NCBI GenBank assembly: GCA_006937955.1
Contig: SSNP01000007.1
Coordinates: 2,092,796 to 2,156,795 of the forward strand
DNA: 64,000 nucleotides
From: Pachypanchax playfairii
Lineage: Eukaryota > Chordata > Actinopteri > Cyprinodontiformes > Aplocheilidae
Direction: 5' to 3'
In this document: positions 1 through 13,200 of the stretch, in pieces
Layout of the letters: the number at the start of each line of letters is the position of its first letter
Position numbering within the stretch: position 1 is the first letter of the stretch
Program-made: the position numbers and the translations under genes
Notes under the pieces: model-generated
The model's database searches: none
What the model was told of the DNA's origin: nothing
Seen by the model: only the letters and a program-made list of their open reading frames with translations

Positions 1-335
1 AGATGTTCATGTCCAGATGGTTAGAAAACTATGGTTCTTCCAAAATACATAACAAATGGAGGCGGCTTTGGGCGAACTGTTCCGAAATCCTGCGAAAATG
101 AACGTTAAAATATATAAAACAATTTAAAAACTTAATGCTGAATTTAACACTTACACCTGATATATATCAAAACAAAACCCACATTTAGGTTAGTTAACGT
201 TCGAGAGGAAAATGTGTAACAAAGTTTGAGCTCCGGCCGGAAACTATGATGGATTAAAAACGTTCCGCTCCTTCCTGCGGCTGGTTGTGAGAGCGCAGGC
301 GCGTGATGTCGATTTCCCTGATCAACTATTCACTT
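1..335. other. Intergenic sequence, no gene seen
   Basis: No coding exon or RNA gene is recognisable here. The sequence is moderately AT-rich with a slightly GC-richer patch near 230-305. It lies beyond the 3' end of the C20orf204-like gene. A neighbouring gene may start outside the window, but nothing here supports one. Confidence 0.4.
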
Positions 336-341
336 AAAAAA

Positions 342-372
<31 letters not shown>

Positions 373-440
373 ACAAACAAACAAACAAACAAACAAATAA
401 ATAATAATAATAAATAAATAAATAATAATAATAATAATTA
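336..440. repeat. Compound AAAT/CAAA/AAT microsatellite
   Basis: A run of TAAA units passes into CAAA units and then AAT and AAAT units. It directly borders a possible polyadenylation signal for the minus-strand gene to its right. Ordinary simple repeat, likely length-polymorphic. Confidence 0.95.
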
Positions 441-445
441 AACGT

Positions 446-451
446 TTTATT
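446..451 (-). terminator. Candidate polyadenylation signal for the C20orf204-like gene
   Basis: On the minus strand the hexamer reads AATAAA, about 340 bases past the stop codon at 790-792. It sits at the edge of an AT-rich microsatellite, where chance hexamers are likely, so this is only the nearest clear candidate. Confidence 0.3.
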
Positions 452-789
452 AAATGGCATGAACATTACAACATACACAAGGACACTTTAGGGTTATGAT
501 GACATGTGTCTTGCAAACATTAAACATCAAAATGTTCTGACAGGAGAGATCTTACATTGTGCTTATTATTAAAATATTTGAATGCATTGCAGATATTGTT
601 TAGCTTATTTGTGGTTACAGTGAATCTAAAACACAACAGCAAAGACATGCAGATGTGGAGAAATTATAAACACAAAATACTGAGAACTTGACATTCATCT
701 TTACAAAGTGGGTCACAGGTTATGAGATAATGCTGTGAATATTCTTGGGTTTAGACTAGTGTCTTCATGAGAGGCTGGCACAGCATTTC

Positions 790-2159
790 CTACTTAGAGA
801 GCTCGTAGACACCGTGGAGTTTTTGCCAACAAGTGATCAGTTGCTGGATGACTCTGATGAGTCTAATCCTCTTCCTTTTCTTTCCTCGTATTTTCCGGAC
901 AGCTGAACAAGAAGTTCTCTTTGTCTTAAGGGATGCAAGAAAAGATTTATTTACACCATCTTTTTTTATGTTTTGATGTATAACTGTGCTGGTAACATAC
1001 ACTCCTCTTTATATATTAATTTACACTATTTACCAAATTTTCTGGACTGCAGTTCTGAACAATGAGCTGCTCCATGCTCTCAATTGGCTTTTCCAGGTCA
1101 GACAGCTGCTTGCCGCTCCTGTGACACCGGATGTGCTGCGTCAGACCATAGATGGACACCAGGATGTGACGTGCCTGTTGTAGACAGAAAACAAAGACCA
1201 AAACAACATCCTCTGATTTCTCTGAAAACTAAATCCTTCTGCATTTGTCAGATCTTTGGGTCAGATGTTGAGATGAACACATGAATCACTCTGTCCATGG
1301 TGCTGAAAGGTCCTGAATGAAATCCCAAGTTTCAAAACAAAATTAAATAAGAAACCACAAAAGGGTTTTTACTACTTTACTTCTGGTTATTTTGTTGTGA
1401 TCTGAACATCAGGGTGCTGCTGGAGTGTATGTGGGAGTATAAATACCTTTGCTGATGGACAAGGGTCTCTTTCTTTGTGTGTGCTAACTGAGACGGTCAA
1501 ATTCTGCAAAATAAGAAGTAAAAATAGAGGGAAAAAAAGAGAGAGAGAAATTCGTTTGTCATTGAGGGAAAAGGAGCTCCAAGCTTTGCAAAACCAACAC
1601 ATGAGGGCAGCCTATCACAACCATTTGGACATTAGAACTTTTATTATAACTTACTTAACAGAAATAAAATGACAAATTATACAAAACAAAATAAACCGAA
1701 CATTTTTTAGTAGGTATGGGTTCAGTTTTGTTGTCATACCAGATTCTGCAGCTCCACCCAGATGACTTCTCTGTAGGAGACCAGTATTTCTTTATAGTGA
1801 CACCTTCGTTTCCCACCACAGCTGGCCAGCAACAGAACCACCAGGACACTTCGGAGCAGAGTTCCGGTCAGACACTACATGAAACATAGACAGGGCTTTA
1901 AAAGGGTGAAACACGAAGAAAACATCCTCTTTAGATTTTCAAAGAGGAGGAAAATACTCGCGGTTCGTTTTGGCTCCGGCTGCGACGCGCAGCGCTTTAC
2001 GCAAGTTTGCCCCCCACATTCCATCATATCCAGGGTGAAATTACTTTAACGCATAAGATACTGTGGCATGAACAACCTTTATCACATACGACGCAACTGT
2101 CAATCATTTCTATCTAACAGCTCATCGGATGCGTAAATGCGCTCAGCGGCTCTCACCAT
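790..2159 (-). CDS. c20orf204-like: C20orf204-like predicted secreted protein, 5 coding exons, 156 aa
   Basis: Reconstructed coding exons: 2157-2159 (ATG only), 1740-1874, 1447-1503, 1034-1174, 790-924. All four introns are phase 0 with GT-AG ends, and the joined frame is open for 156 codons. Residues 2-20 are a hydrophobic signal peptide (LLRSVLVVLLLASC). The rest has cysteines at 26, 61, 82, 107, 118 and 144, sequons NLT (47-49) and NCS (106-108), a basic stretch KIRGKKRKRIR (123-133) and a C-terminal helix containing LITCWQKL. Human C20orf204, from memory, has the same layout: signal peptide, Cys and HYK/HYR-like helix, an NLT sequon, a basic region and a terminal TCWEKL. It also lies just downstream of PRPF6. 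Function is unknown. The cytokine-like gene structure suggests a secreted helical factor, which is inference. Exons 2-5 are firm; the one-codon first exon is less certain. Confidence 0.72.
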
Positions 2160-4011
2160 TTATCATGTTCTTCAGCTGGATCTTCAGACGAGCAAACCCA
2201 TCTCCTTCGGTGACTGGGAGATCCGGCGAGTTACTTCTGATTCGGTCAGGCTCATTGTAACCAAAGCTTTTTCTTTTTTTCAGTATTTTTGCACTTCCTC
2301 TAGAGCAGAGGTTAATGTTGTTGCGGGAAGACGTCAGACGTGGCGCGCCGTGGTTTCCAACATCACCAAGGTGACAGCTGCTCCTGTTTCCATCCCAGTC
2401 ATGGATGGATGACGGCGGGCTTTGGGTTTCACCAAACTCCAGTCCGATCAAGTCGAGGGGAAAATCTGTAATTAATCATTTGACTCTGTCCTTTCGGTTT
2501 CGTTTGGAAGACGCGACACCAGAACAGAGTGAATTCACAGCATCGCGTGCGGGTTCAGTTGGATGGATCATGAACCACAAAAAACCTCCTCAGTTCAGTA
2601 AATGATGAAGAACATGCCCGAACTAAAGCATCAGTGGGAACTGTCTGGGAGGGTCAGTCCTGGTGTGAGGAAAACAGCACACTAAGTAAACGTGCTCTGA
2701 AACGGAAATTGCCATGAAAATATCACATTTTAAATGTTGAAAAAAACAGTCTGTGTTGTAATAATCCTGGATGGTTGTAAAATATTTTGAAGCTAATTTT
2801 AGAGACACGGTGAAAGTAAAAGATCATAAACTTCTATAAAAAAAGAGCCTAAACAGTCACATCTAGTTAAAATGTGAACTTCACTCATGGTTTAAAACAC
2901 AGAAAGTGCAAAAACAATAAACCTGAACACAAAACATTAAAAATCTACATCACAGTTAATAGATTCCCCGTTTGAGCTGAAATCCTCTCCTCTGATACAC
3001 ATTACCGTTTATTTATTGCAGATATATTCAGTGGTAAGGTCGTGCTCTGAGTGCACTTTGGTTGTGGATTTCTCTCCCACAAGCTGCTAATGACTTCAAC
3101 TGGAACTAAAGACGATCAGATCTTGGAAACAAAAGAGCAGAAACAGCCTCTTAACAACCTGTTACTGCTGAGAATACATCACCAAACACTGAGTAATGCA
3201 GCTACCATCACTCTGACCAGGCTGTGGTCAAATCAGCCATCCCATAATGCATGAGTGACTTCGTATCAGCGTTGTCCTTCTCTGTTCCCGTGGAAACTTT
3301 AAAGAAAAGTTTTTCAACAGGTCACTGGGTTGTAGCCGTTTTATTTTAGAAAAGGAAAAACTTTACAGCCAGTTGCCGAGCTGGCAGAATGCCAACAATC
3401 CTTCCTTCCTCCCTCACATGAGCGCGTTTTGATTCAGTGTGCGCATAAAGAGCTGGTGTGTCTTTAGAAAACAGAGAAGTTTATTTAACGTGCAGCAAAT
3501 ATAGTTCTTATCTTTTAAACAAACATGAAGAGGTGGCCAAATTCACTTGGGATGCAATTAATAAACCTGAGCGAGCAGCCAGCATTTTAGTAAGAAATAT
3601 GCACATATTTATATAAAAAAATCAGTCTCCATTTGAATTAATACATTCACTTAAATACACCATCTGAATGAGTCTAGAAAATAGAACCACCAGCATATTC
3701 ATCCGGGTTACCTTTGACATGATGCATGGAGGTGGCATCATCATAATGAGGGATAAATCAGTGATTGTTAACAGAAGTGTAAAATCACAAAGGACACCAT
3801 CACACGAGTTTAAGTGGACTTGGTTGGAGTTTTACTTTACAAAAAAAAAAAACAAGAAGAACTTTGGATCTACAAATAAACAGCCCTGAATGTCTGAGCC
3901 TGATTTGCCAGGATGCCAACAGTCACTAAGCAACAGTCCCACAAAAACTAAACAGTCCTTTCTGCCAGATGCATTGTTACTACAGAGTTGGTAATCTTTC
4001 ATTCTGACTGT
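2160..4011. other. Spacer between the C20orf204-like gene and the prpf6 3' end
   Basis: Holds the presumed 5' flank of the C20orf204-like gene, with a locally GC-richer patch at about 2310-2560. The remainder is AT-rich sequence without recognisable exons. The open frames on either strand have no recognisable similarity and no splice-site support. Confidence 0.45.
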
Positions 4012-4017
4012 TTTATT
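4012..4017 (-). terminator. Candidate prpf6 polyadenylation signal
   Basis: The minus-strand hexamer is AATAAA, about 240 bases past the prpf6 stop codon (4255-4257). That is a reasonable 3' UTR length for a fish housekeeping gene. No cDNA evidence is available here. Confidence 0.45.
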
Positions 4018-4254
4018 AATAAGCTGTTAATTAGAAAATGTGCTGCAATATGTCAATAAATCATCATCTTGTTCTGTAGGCAAATCCAAACAAAGACTCA
4101 TGTTTATAAAATGTTAAGATGACAAAAGGAAATGGCGTGTGTGAGGGAGAATCAGTCCCAGTCGAGAACAGAACGAGCATGTCCATAACTGTTCCCAGCT
4201 CAGCTGGGGACTGCCAGAGTCCTCCAGGTGTTTTCAGTCCATGTTTCCCAAGTC

Positions 4255-7200
4255 TCAGAATGTGTTCTTGATCTTGCTGGCTACCTGCACTAATATCTCT
4301 CCTGTTTTCTTCTGCCAGTTCAGGACGTGTTTGGACTCGGCGCACCACAGCTCTCCATGACGGGGCTCTGCATTCTCACATCGCTTTCGTACTTCTTCCT
4401 GCTGCTCCTGATGGATGGGAAGCAGGAAGGTTAGATATTTAACGTACAGCCCGAGTAAAGAAAAGAAACATTTTCCAGTTATTTAGATTCTAACTGATAA
4501 GAATGTACAAGTCTAAACAGAAGGCCTGTACCTCTGTGCCATGCTGTAGTTCAAACTTGTAGAAGAGAGCCCAGGCGTCTCCCAGGTCGGGCTCAATCTT
4601 TACCGTCCTCAGGAACCACTCTCTGGCTTTGGTGATCTTACGCTCACTCCAGAACAACCTGACAGACAGAAAACCGTCTGAATCCAGAGCAAAAACTGGC
4701 TAGTTATGATTCTATTTCACTAATAAAACACTGAGTAGTCTCACTTTGCGACAGCGAGCAGGACGTGGGGATCATGTTCACACTTCTTCAAGGCGTCCAC
4801 GCTCTTTGTCTTCCTCTGGGGTCTCGCCTCTAAGAACACCGCCTCGGCCCACAGGATGCCTTTGCAGAGAAAAACAAAAATGGCGAAGAAAGATGAAAAT
4901 AAACGATCCTTTTAAATCCAATTAACAGCAAAAACATCAATAGAAGTGTAAACGCTACATGTTTACTTAAGAATACCTTCCTGTTTCCATTTTTTGGGGA
5001 CAATCAGAAGAATTAGGTCAAATAGGTCTGACGTGGGAACTGAACACTCACCTGAGTTCGGACACTCCTGCAGAGCTTTGGCCATTAACGTGTTGGATAT
5101 GTTCTTCAGACCGGCCCGGAATTCCAACCTGACAGACTCCAACCTGGTAACACAGAAATCATTATAAAACTTTATTTTACACTTTTTAAAGACTGATGGG
5201 AATTTTATCCTTGTAATTTGACGACTAATTTTAGCTTTCTGTGTTCCAGTAAAATATATTGAAAACATTGTCTTGAAAAGCAAAATACTCAGAATTCTTG
5301 ACATTGATGAATGTGAATATTCTCTAATATACATTTTCACAGCTAAGTCCAATAAACAGAAAAGATGTTAATAACATGTGGACTATGCTGTAATGATGGG
5401 CAGCTCACAGCAGCTTAAACATCTGGTTAATGTAGTCAAATGGGACGCAACACTTTCATAGTTTCATGGTCAGATTTTCTCACCACAGCTCGGGACTCTG
5501 TGAGTTCTTGAGTCGGGCCTTCTCCAGGATCGCTCTGGCCCGGGTCAGCTGACCCACTCTTTCTTCAAGACGAGACAGCAGCAGCCACAGAGGAACCGAG
5601 TGCGGGCACTTTTTCAGCTACAACAACAAAAACACTAAATAAGGTGATTTAGACACACAACATCCCTGAAATAACCATCCATTTCTAAATGACATCTGAT
5701 GACTCCTGGTTTGTCTGTTCCGACTCTCCTCTCCCTCACCCCTTGGTTATACGCCTCTCTGGCCTTGTCCATGTTGTCACATTGCTCTTCAATCTGTCCT
5801 CTCATCATCCAAAGCTTGGGGAAGTCTTCATAGTGTTTTAGGGCCTCGGTGCACAGCTCCTGGGCAGCTTCTATGTTTCCCAAAACCCACTCCAGCTTCA
5901 CAGATTTCATGAAGACCTGAGCAGATCAAAAACAAACATGTCAGACAGAATACTAAAGAGTAACAACAGTAAACACTGCAGCACAGGTCATAAGAGCCTG
6001 TCCTGGGGGACGAGGTTTTGTCACTGTAATGCACTTTGGGATCCACTCACCCGGGCTGTGGGTGCGCTGCTGCGAGCTTTGGCCAGCAGTCGACGCGCTC
6101 TTTCATACTCATTATTCTCAGACTCCAGTTTGACAGCAGCAAGCCAGATCTCTTCACTGTTGGGGTTTGCCTAAAAGAGCATGTGGGATCAGGTCTGAGT
6201 TCCAGGCACAGAAACACATAAATACAGAAAACTACATGTGTGTTCCACTGCAGCAGCTGAAGCTTGTGTGATGTCACTGTCACCTGAAAGGCGAGAGCGA
6301 GGATACTCCTAGCTGCTGGCACGTCTCCAGCCAGCCACTTGGACTTGGCACCCATCAGCCACAGGACCTCGGCTTTGGGACAGTGTGCTACTGCTCTCTG
6401 CAGCAGAGTCTCCAAAGACTCTCTGATGTATGCAACCAGCCCCAGACGAGTGATGGATGAGACCACAGTTCATTAAAAAAAAAAACACAAGATCATAAGA
6501 AAATCAGAATGTGATGAAATTCAGTATCCAGCAGCGTTTAAATCCCAACGTTTGCATCTTTAAAAACAATCACCTTGTACCGTGGTTCTTCTCAAAGTAG
6601 GCTGCTCTGAGCCAGACACTCTTCTTACTGGGAAACACCTGCAGAGCGTGGGCATAGATGGCCCTAGCACACTCCAGCGCTCCATGAGCCACACACTAAA
6701 GGACAAAAAGCAAACATCCTAAAACTAAAACCTACACAGTAAATTAATAAATGTCTGGGTATAAAGAAATCCTGTGTTGAACACTCTCATTTCTAAACTC
6801 ACACTATCAGAATCCTCCATCCAGGTATGTTTGCGGTCTTCTTCTTCAATCCCGATCCCTATGACGGCCCTTATCACGGCCTGGCAGGTAGCCACGCTGC
6901 CGGCTTTGTCACACTCTTCTGCATCCTGTTGAACAAGTAGAAACATTTAGCAGCATTAAAAAACTGGGAGAAAGTGAAAAAATGCAAAAAAGGGCAGGAG
7001 CTGCTGGAACCCACTGTAAGCTATCAATTACACTGACATTATGAATTAAATTATGTGAAAGTATTTGCACACCTGGAGTTGGAGACAATGTACTACCAAC
7101 ACAAGAAATCCTCAAATGACCCCGAGTTACTGATTCATTTCCAAGTAAATGACTCACAGTTTATAGGTCACCAGCCTGTAAACTGTTACTGATCTAATCT

Positions 7201-10200
7201 AAATCCAGATGTTTTTTGTAAGACGAATAAGTGATGAGTTCAGGGTAACATGAGATAAAGTTTCATAGGTGATGTCTGCACACAAATAATCAAACAGAAA
7301 TAGGTGATTATATGTATCCTGTAACTTAAATCGTTTGTCTGCAGCCCTTTCACACAAGCTGTTAAACTGTTATTAAAACTTTAAACCAGGTTGTCAAGAG
7401 GAAACGATGCTAAAGGGGATTTCAGTAAAAACCAGCGATTGCAAAATAACTGAAATGCACAAACATCAGGCAGAGAGCTGGTTTCAGATGGAATAACTGA
7501 GAAGCACAGTGTCAATTTACTGGCATGCTACCAAAGTGGAGTGAACCCAAGCATGGCAAAGACTGTGTTCTATTCCAAGATTTAAAGCTACAGTACGCTC
7601 ATTTCCAACCTATCCAGATGTGTTGGTTTGTGGTTTAGAAAGAAACTGCAGTGAGAATAAAAGTCAGTTAAGGTTTTTAAAACATCTGATAAAAGATTTT
7701 TTTCCTTAATTATGAAAAACAACTTGAAAAATGTTGGTTTCTTCTACAACTTGTTAAACTACATGAATGTCAAACGTAAAAAAGATCAATAAGGAGATGT
7801 TTTTTCATTTAGATTTTGAATGAAAATGGCTTAAGGTTAACCGGTAACACTGACGCTGCTAATAACAAACATTTCCAGCAATTTGAAGTTTCATCATTAT
7901 TTTTGCATTATCCGATTTTGTTTTTACAGAAATTGTTTGTTTTTATTTTAAGGGAAGAAAATGAGAGAAAACTGTATTTTCAATCTGCAGCAGCAGAGAC
8001 AGAAAATAAGATGAAAAATGATTATGATGCTGTTAGGTGTCAATCGCTAAGTGTCACACAGACATGGTGAAAACTGTGCAGCGACTCGGGAGTAAGAGCA
8101 GTCGTCTAGCAATCACAGAGTTGGTGGTTCAATCCCAGCTTCCCCTACACATGTCAAAGTGTCCTTGTGCAAAACACTGAACCACCTCTTGCCACAGATT
8201 AGCAAATGGGTGTGAGTGTGTGTGAATGTGACCTACAGAGTGATCAGTAGGACGGGAATGCAGCAGCGTATAAATGCAGACTGTCAACCCCGAGTCACAG
8301 GTACACACCTGTATCCACTGCTCTCGGTTGATTTCCACACCGTTGGCCCTCAGAGACGTGATGGCTCTGTCAATGATCTTGTCCACCATCTGAGTGTTAC
8401 CGTTTGCCTCCTCCAATTTAGCAGCTGTAATCCAGATGTGGCGGTCTGTGGGGATGTTCTCTCGAGCTTTATTCAGGACTCGACGTGCGTTCTCATACGT
8501 TTCGAGACGAGCCAACGCCAGCCACAGCTAAAGGAAAACAACATGATTAGAATTCTTGATGAGGAGGATCTTCAGCATCACTCAGTGACGTTCAGCTGAA
8601 TGGGATGACAGTTTTTTTTGTGACGGCAGCAGGTTTTAAAACGTACCTCCACACTTGTAGGGCAGCACTCCACCGCTCTGCTGAGCATGATCCGGGCATC
8701 CTCGGGTTCCTCCAACTCAACGGCCGTCTTCCACAGTCGAACCGACTTGGATACGTTCTCTAAAGCTGCACAGGAAACAATCAGACAACCATTAAATCAT
8801 TTTACAGACACATTTAGTGACAATTTAAACTGCATTATGGACACGATACACTGAATAAATCTGGCTTTAACATCACATAAACGGATCATCGTGCAGACTT
8901 TCAGTGAATGTTCGTTTTCTTATGGAAAATCACAAACATCTGACTTCAGCCTTGAGTGGGAGAGAATCCAATAAACATTCAGTCTCATGAGAAATGACTC
9001 ACCATATGTGAACATTCACCAGATTCACTTTAGACGGTTATGTAACATCATATCTGAACAGAACTGCCAACTTTGTTTCCCCGAGTGTGTCCCAAGCAGC
9101 AGGAGAACAAAACTTTACAACACACTGGACTGTCTCACATGGTGAGAAGCGCCGATCCACAGAACGAACCGAGTTCTGACGCAGAGCCGACACGTGCAAG
9201 ATATTAAAAAATAAGAATAATGATTTACAGGTCCTATTAATACGAGACTGTTATTGACAACAGCTGGACGTGTCCAGCCCCATTCTGTCTCAGAAAGCAG
9301 CAAAGAACAGGAAGTTTTACTGGTTAAACTGGCTTGGTGTGGAACTGTTACCTGTTCTGATCAACTATAACAACAGTCTACAGTTTTATATGATAAAACA
9401 TGTCATCAGTTCACAAGTGTAATTAAAACATTATTTAAAGTTGTGTATCAGCCACAGCATGAGCCGGAGTCCCGGCAGCGACAGCAGCTCCTCGACCCAA
9501 CGTTACGTTTCTTCAGCAAGTGCCACTGTCGTCATACCCGGGTCACGTGCCAGTGCACTGATAAGGAGTGCACCCTGTTAGCTTTCGGAGCGCCTTCAGT
9601 AATAAGAAGTGAGTTTGGCTCCAAGAGGAAAAGGATCCAACACACGCAAGAAGCAGCTTCCACTGAAGAAACACGACAAACCTAAAGGTTTGAAGAAAAA
9701 ACCCACGGAGTGAAATCAGGTGATGAAAGCAGAGGAAGCTCAAGCAGCTGAGTCCAAGTCGCCTGTCTTTACAACTGTAGGTCAGCTTTATCATTTATTT
9801 ATTTTTATTTGCACATTAACTGAAGATGTTTCTATGGAAAACGGGAGCTGGAATAAATCTTCTATTTAACTAAGTGATGTGTGTAAATAAAGGAAACGGT
9901 TTCGGTCACAAGGAGCAAGAAAAAAATCTTTCTCATTCTTCACATGAATAAATTTTACTCCTGGACGCAAATGTTAGAGATTTATTTTACACATTGGATT
10001 AAATATCCACGTAGCAAATTTTCAAAATAATGTGACATGAGCGTGAAGCCACATCACACACTGTTAGTGGTATTTAAATGTCACCAGGTTGTGTTTTCGG
10101 TCAGATTACAGGAGAAATCTCATCTGAAAGTGGTTTCGACTGTGGCTTTGGTGTGAACACAAAGCAGTTGTTGTTGTGTGTAATGAAGTATCATTCAGAG

Positions 10201-13200
10201 GCATCCGAACAAGTAGAGGCGGAGAGAAGCTCTTACTCAGAGAACTTTGATCCATCTCTGTCAGTGGAGTATGTTGCTGGGAAATATTGGTACATGTGAG
10301 CCTTGGTGTGTGTGTGTGTGTGTGTCGGAGCACTGACACCCAGGTTAAATACAGAGGCTGGCCTTGACAAGCAGCCAGAAACACAGCTGCCAAATGTAAC
10401 TCTGATAGCTTTGTGTGTGATTTTATGAGACAATGAACAGTTTGAGACTGGCCTTGAATTTTAGCCCTGGGGAAATCAGTGTCTTCCTTTTGGCAGCAGA
10501 ATCAAACTCATTCACACATGTACTGCTGGGAAGGCAGCAGAGGTGATCCTCTGTTTATAATAACAAAACAGTAGCATGCCTCCCCCAAACAACTGTTCAC
10601 ACACACCGAATGTGCATCAGCCTTACCCTTCCTGAGGACCCGCTTCTTAGCTCTTACGTCTGTCTCAAGCTCTGCAGCCCTGATGTATATACGGACAGAC
10701 TGTGGGAGGTGACGAACAGCCTGGGCGACCACGGCTTTAGCTGTGTCACCAGGTTGGAGCCTCGCTGCCTCCAGCCACACATCTTCACTCTGGATGCAAG
10801 TTGAAACCAACCATATTTACACACAGTTAGAAATTGATTCACGTTTTATCATTTTGCCATTGAACAGTTTCCTGACCAGATTTTTCCTCACTCTTCCTTC
10901 TTTTACCTTAGGACACATCTCTGTGCCTTTCATGATCAGGTTTCTGGCCACCTGCAGTTTGCCTGTCACCTCCTCCAACCTGGCAGAAGCAATCCAGGCC
11001 GGCGGATGATGGGGGTTGGTCTCCCTCACGGATTTCAGCAGCAGACGAGCCTTCTTGATGTCACTGGACATCAGAATTATGCACAAATCATCAAACAAAC
11101 GCCAGAAAATATTCCAAAGAGAAAATCTCATATGCAAAGCTTGTCAGTACCTGATGTCTCCTCCATAAGTGGGGATCATGGAGTTGAGATCTGTCAGGTA
11201 ACCCTTTGGATCCACGACTGTCTGTCCACTGACAGAATCAGACACCTGAGGTGAGGAACAAAACACAACAAACGAAGAGTTAAACCATCTACTGTATATC
11301 AGCATAACTAAAGCAGAACAGCAAGTAGGATAAAGGTGAGAAGGTTACCTGGCTGAGTCTCATATCCATGAGAGTGTTTCTGGCCTGACCAATTTTCCTC
11401 ATATCCAGTTCCCCAGTTCCTGGTGTCATCAGACCAGGGGTCATGCTTCCTGGGTATGGTGTGTTTAGACCTCCCAGCTAGCCAAGACAGAAAGCAATAA
11501 TCATTGTTACAGCATGTTTTAACAGCTTGTGAAACCTGACCCATGGAAGACTTTTCTCACCACTATAAAAACACATTAGAGGCCAAAATGATTTAAAATA
11601 TCAAATTCCCCAAAGCTGCTGAATGAAAGTCACAAGAACATACTAAACAAATCAGCAGACCACGCTTCTACAGGTTTTCATTTATCACTGAACAAAGCAT
11701 ATTGTATTCCTGCACAAAGTAGGTCAGTCAACTGAACTTTCTGTGTTGTGTTTAGTAAATCAACTACAAAGTCAGTGACTGTTCAGTTGCATCTATGTTT
11801 TCTCCAGTGAGATATTCTGACTCCTGCTGGGGCAGAATGAAACTACAACAACATGTTAAGTAGCATGCCCCGAGTTGCATATTTGTATGAATACAGACCC
11901 CTTGCAAAGGATCAACAGAGGTGTGGTTGTCCCCGCTCTGCAAGTGTTTAGAGAAGAAACTGTCGGGGACAGGAGTCAACTTCTCAAAGCGTGGATTCCT
12001 CTGTCGCTTGTTCCTGGCATCACCCACTTCCGGGATGCTCAGCCACTCCTCCTCCGACACTTCTGCCAACTTCCTCTGAAGGATAACAAGAACAATGTAA
12101 GAAAAATCAATAAGAAAGGATCTGAATGAAGTTAGTGTTCCAACTGTGTTGAATCAGACGATGAGAAAAACTCTCATCTGACTTCAGAGGTTAATACTTC
12201 ATAAACTCACAGGATCAATCCATCATGGACAGCAAATCCAACACAAACAACTATGATGCCAAGTAAACACATCTGCCTCGTCCCGAACACATCACAAAAC
12301 ACCTCATTCATGTGAGTTTCTATTGATTGGCTCCAGCTAGATGACTTTTTGTCCCTTTGCAATCTGGAATCTAATGGCCCAAAAGCATTTTAACATGACA
12401 AACAATGTGTAGTACACCACTGTTACAGTAACAATACTGATGATGGCTATAAAATAAATCTTTTACTGTAACAAGTTAGTATGTTTTACACCTGCCAATA
12501 ATGCAGTTCTGACTAGTGCTTGATACTTTATGACAAAAAACTAAAATTAAGTCACTACTCTGTACCACAATATTAGACATTTTAAAGAGGATTAGGACAA
12601 ATGAGGTAGAGGTGGATAAAATACCTTCAGATCTGAGAACTGCTGCTGGATTTTGGGTCGTTCCATACGATACTTTTCAATTTCTTCCTTTTCCCTCAGC
12701 TCCCTTTGATAACAAAAGACAGACATAATCAGAAACACACTTCATATTACAGTAGTGTAAAATGAGAATGACTCATGCACGTTTTAAAAGTTGACATAGG
12801 TTCTTTTCTGTGTTTGGACAGAAAAAAAAGCGGATGATTTTTCTTTGTGACCTTCTTTCTTTGCGTCTTTCATCCATCCTCTTGTCTAAAGCTGCATAAA
12901 TAGCATCTGCTTCTTCATCATCTTTTTCATAGGGCCCACTGGAGAACAAGCTTCCTGCATAGCCATTAAACTATAGGAAACAAAACAAAATCAGAGACAC
13001 GGAGCAAGTGATGTTTACTCAACCTAAATGAATCAAAATCACGCGCAAATAAACGTAATTTAGACATTAAACCTCGTCATAGTTGGTGTCATTCAGATCT
13101 TCGTCATCATCATCCTGACTCTTCTTCATTTGATCCCCAACAGTCCTTTTTCCTGGGGGAGCATGTCGATCATCCACGGGATCATTAGCATCACGAGCAG

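Noticed and set aside
2137..2451. Overlapping frames of about 100 codons on both strands
   Set aside because: The minus-strand frame ends across the proposed exon 1 donor and shows no signal peptide or similarity. It is probably 5' flank of the C20orf204-like gene.
4963..5352. 129-codon minus-strand frame
   Set aside because: It is the prpf6 exon 18 frame read through both flanking introns; only 5052-5143 is coding.
8075..8285. Functional tRNA gene
   Set aside because: Only the A- and B-box-like parts are tRNA-like. No cloverleaf can be drawn, and the body continues as a SINE.
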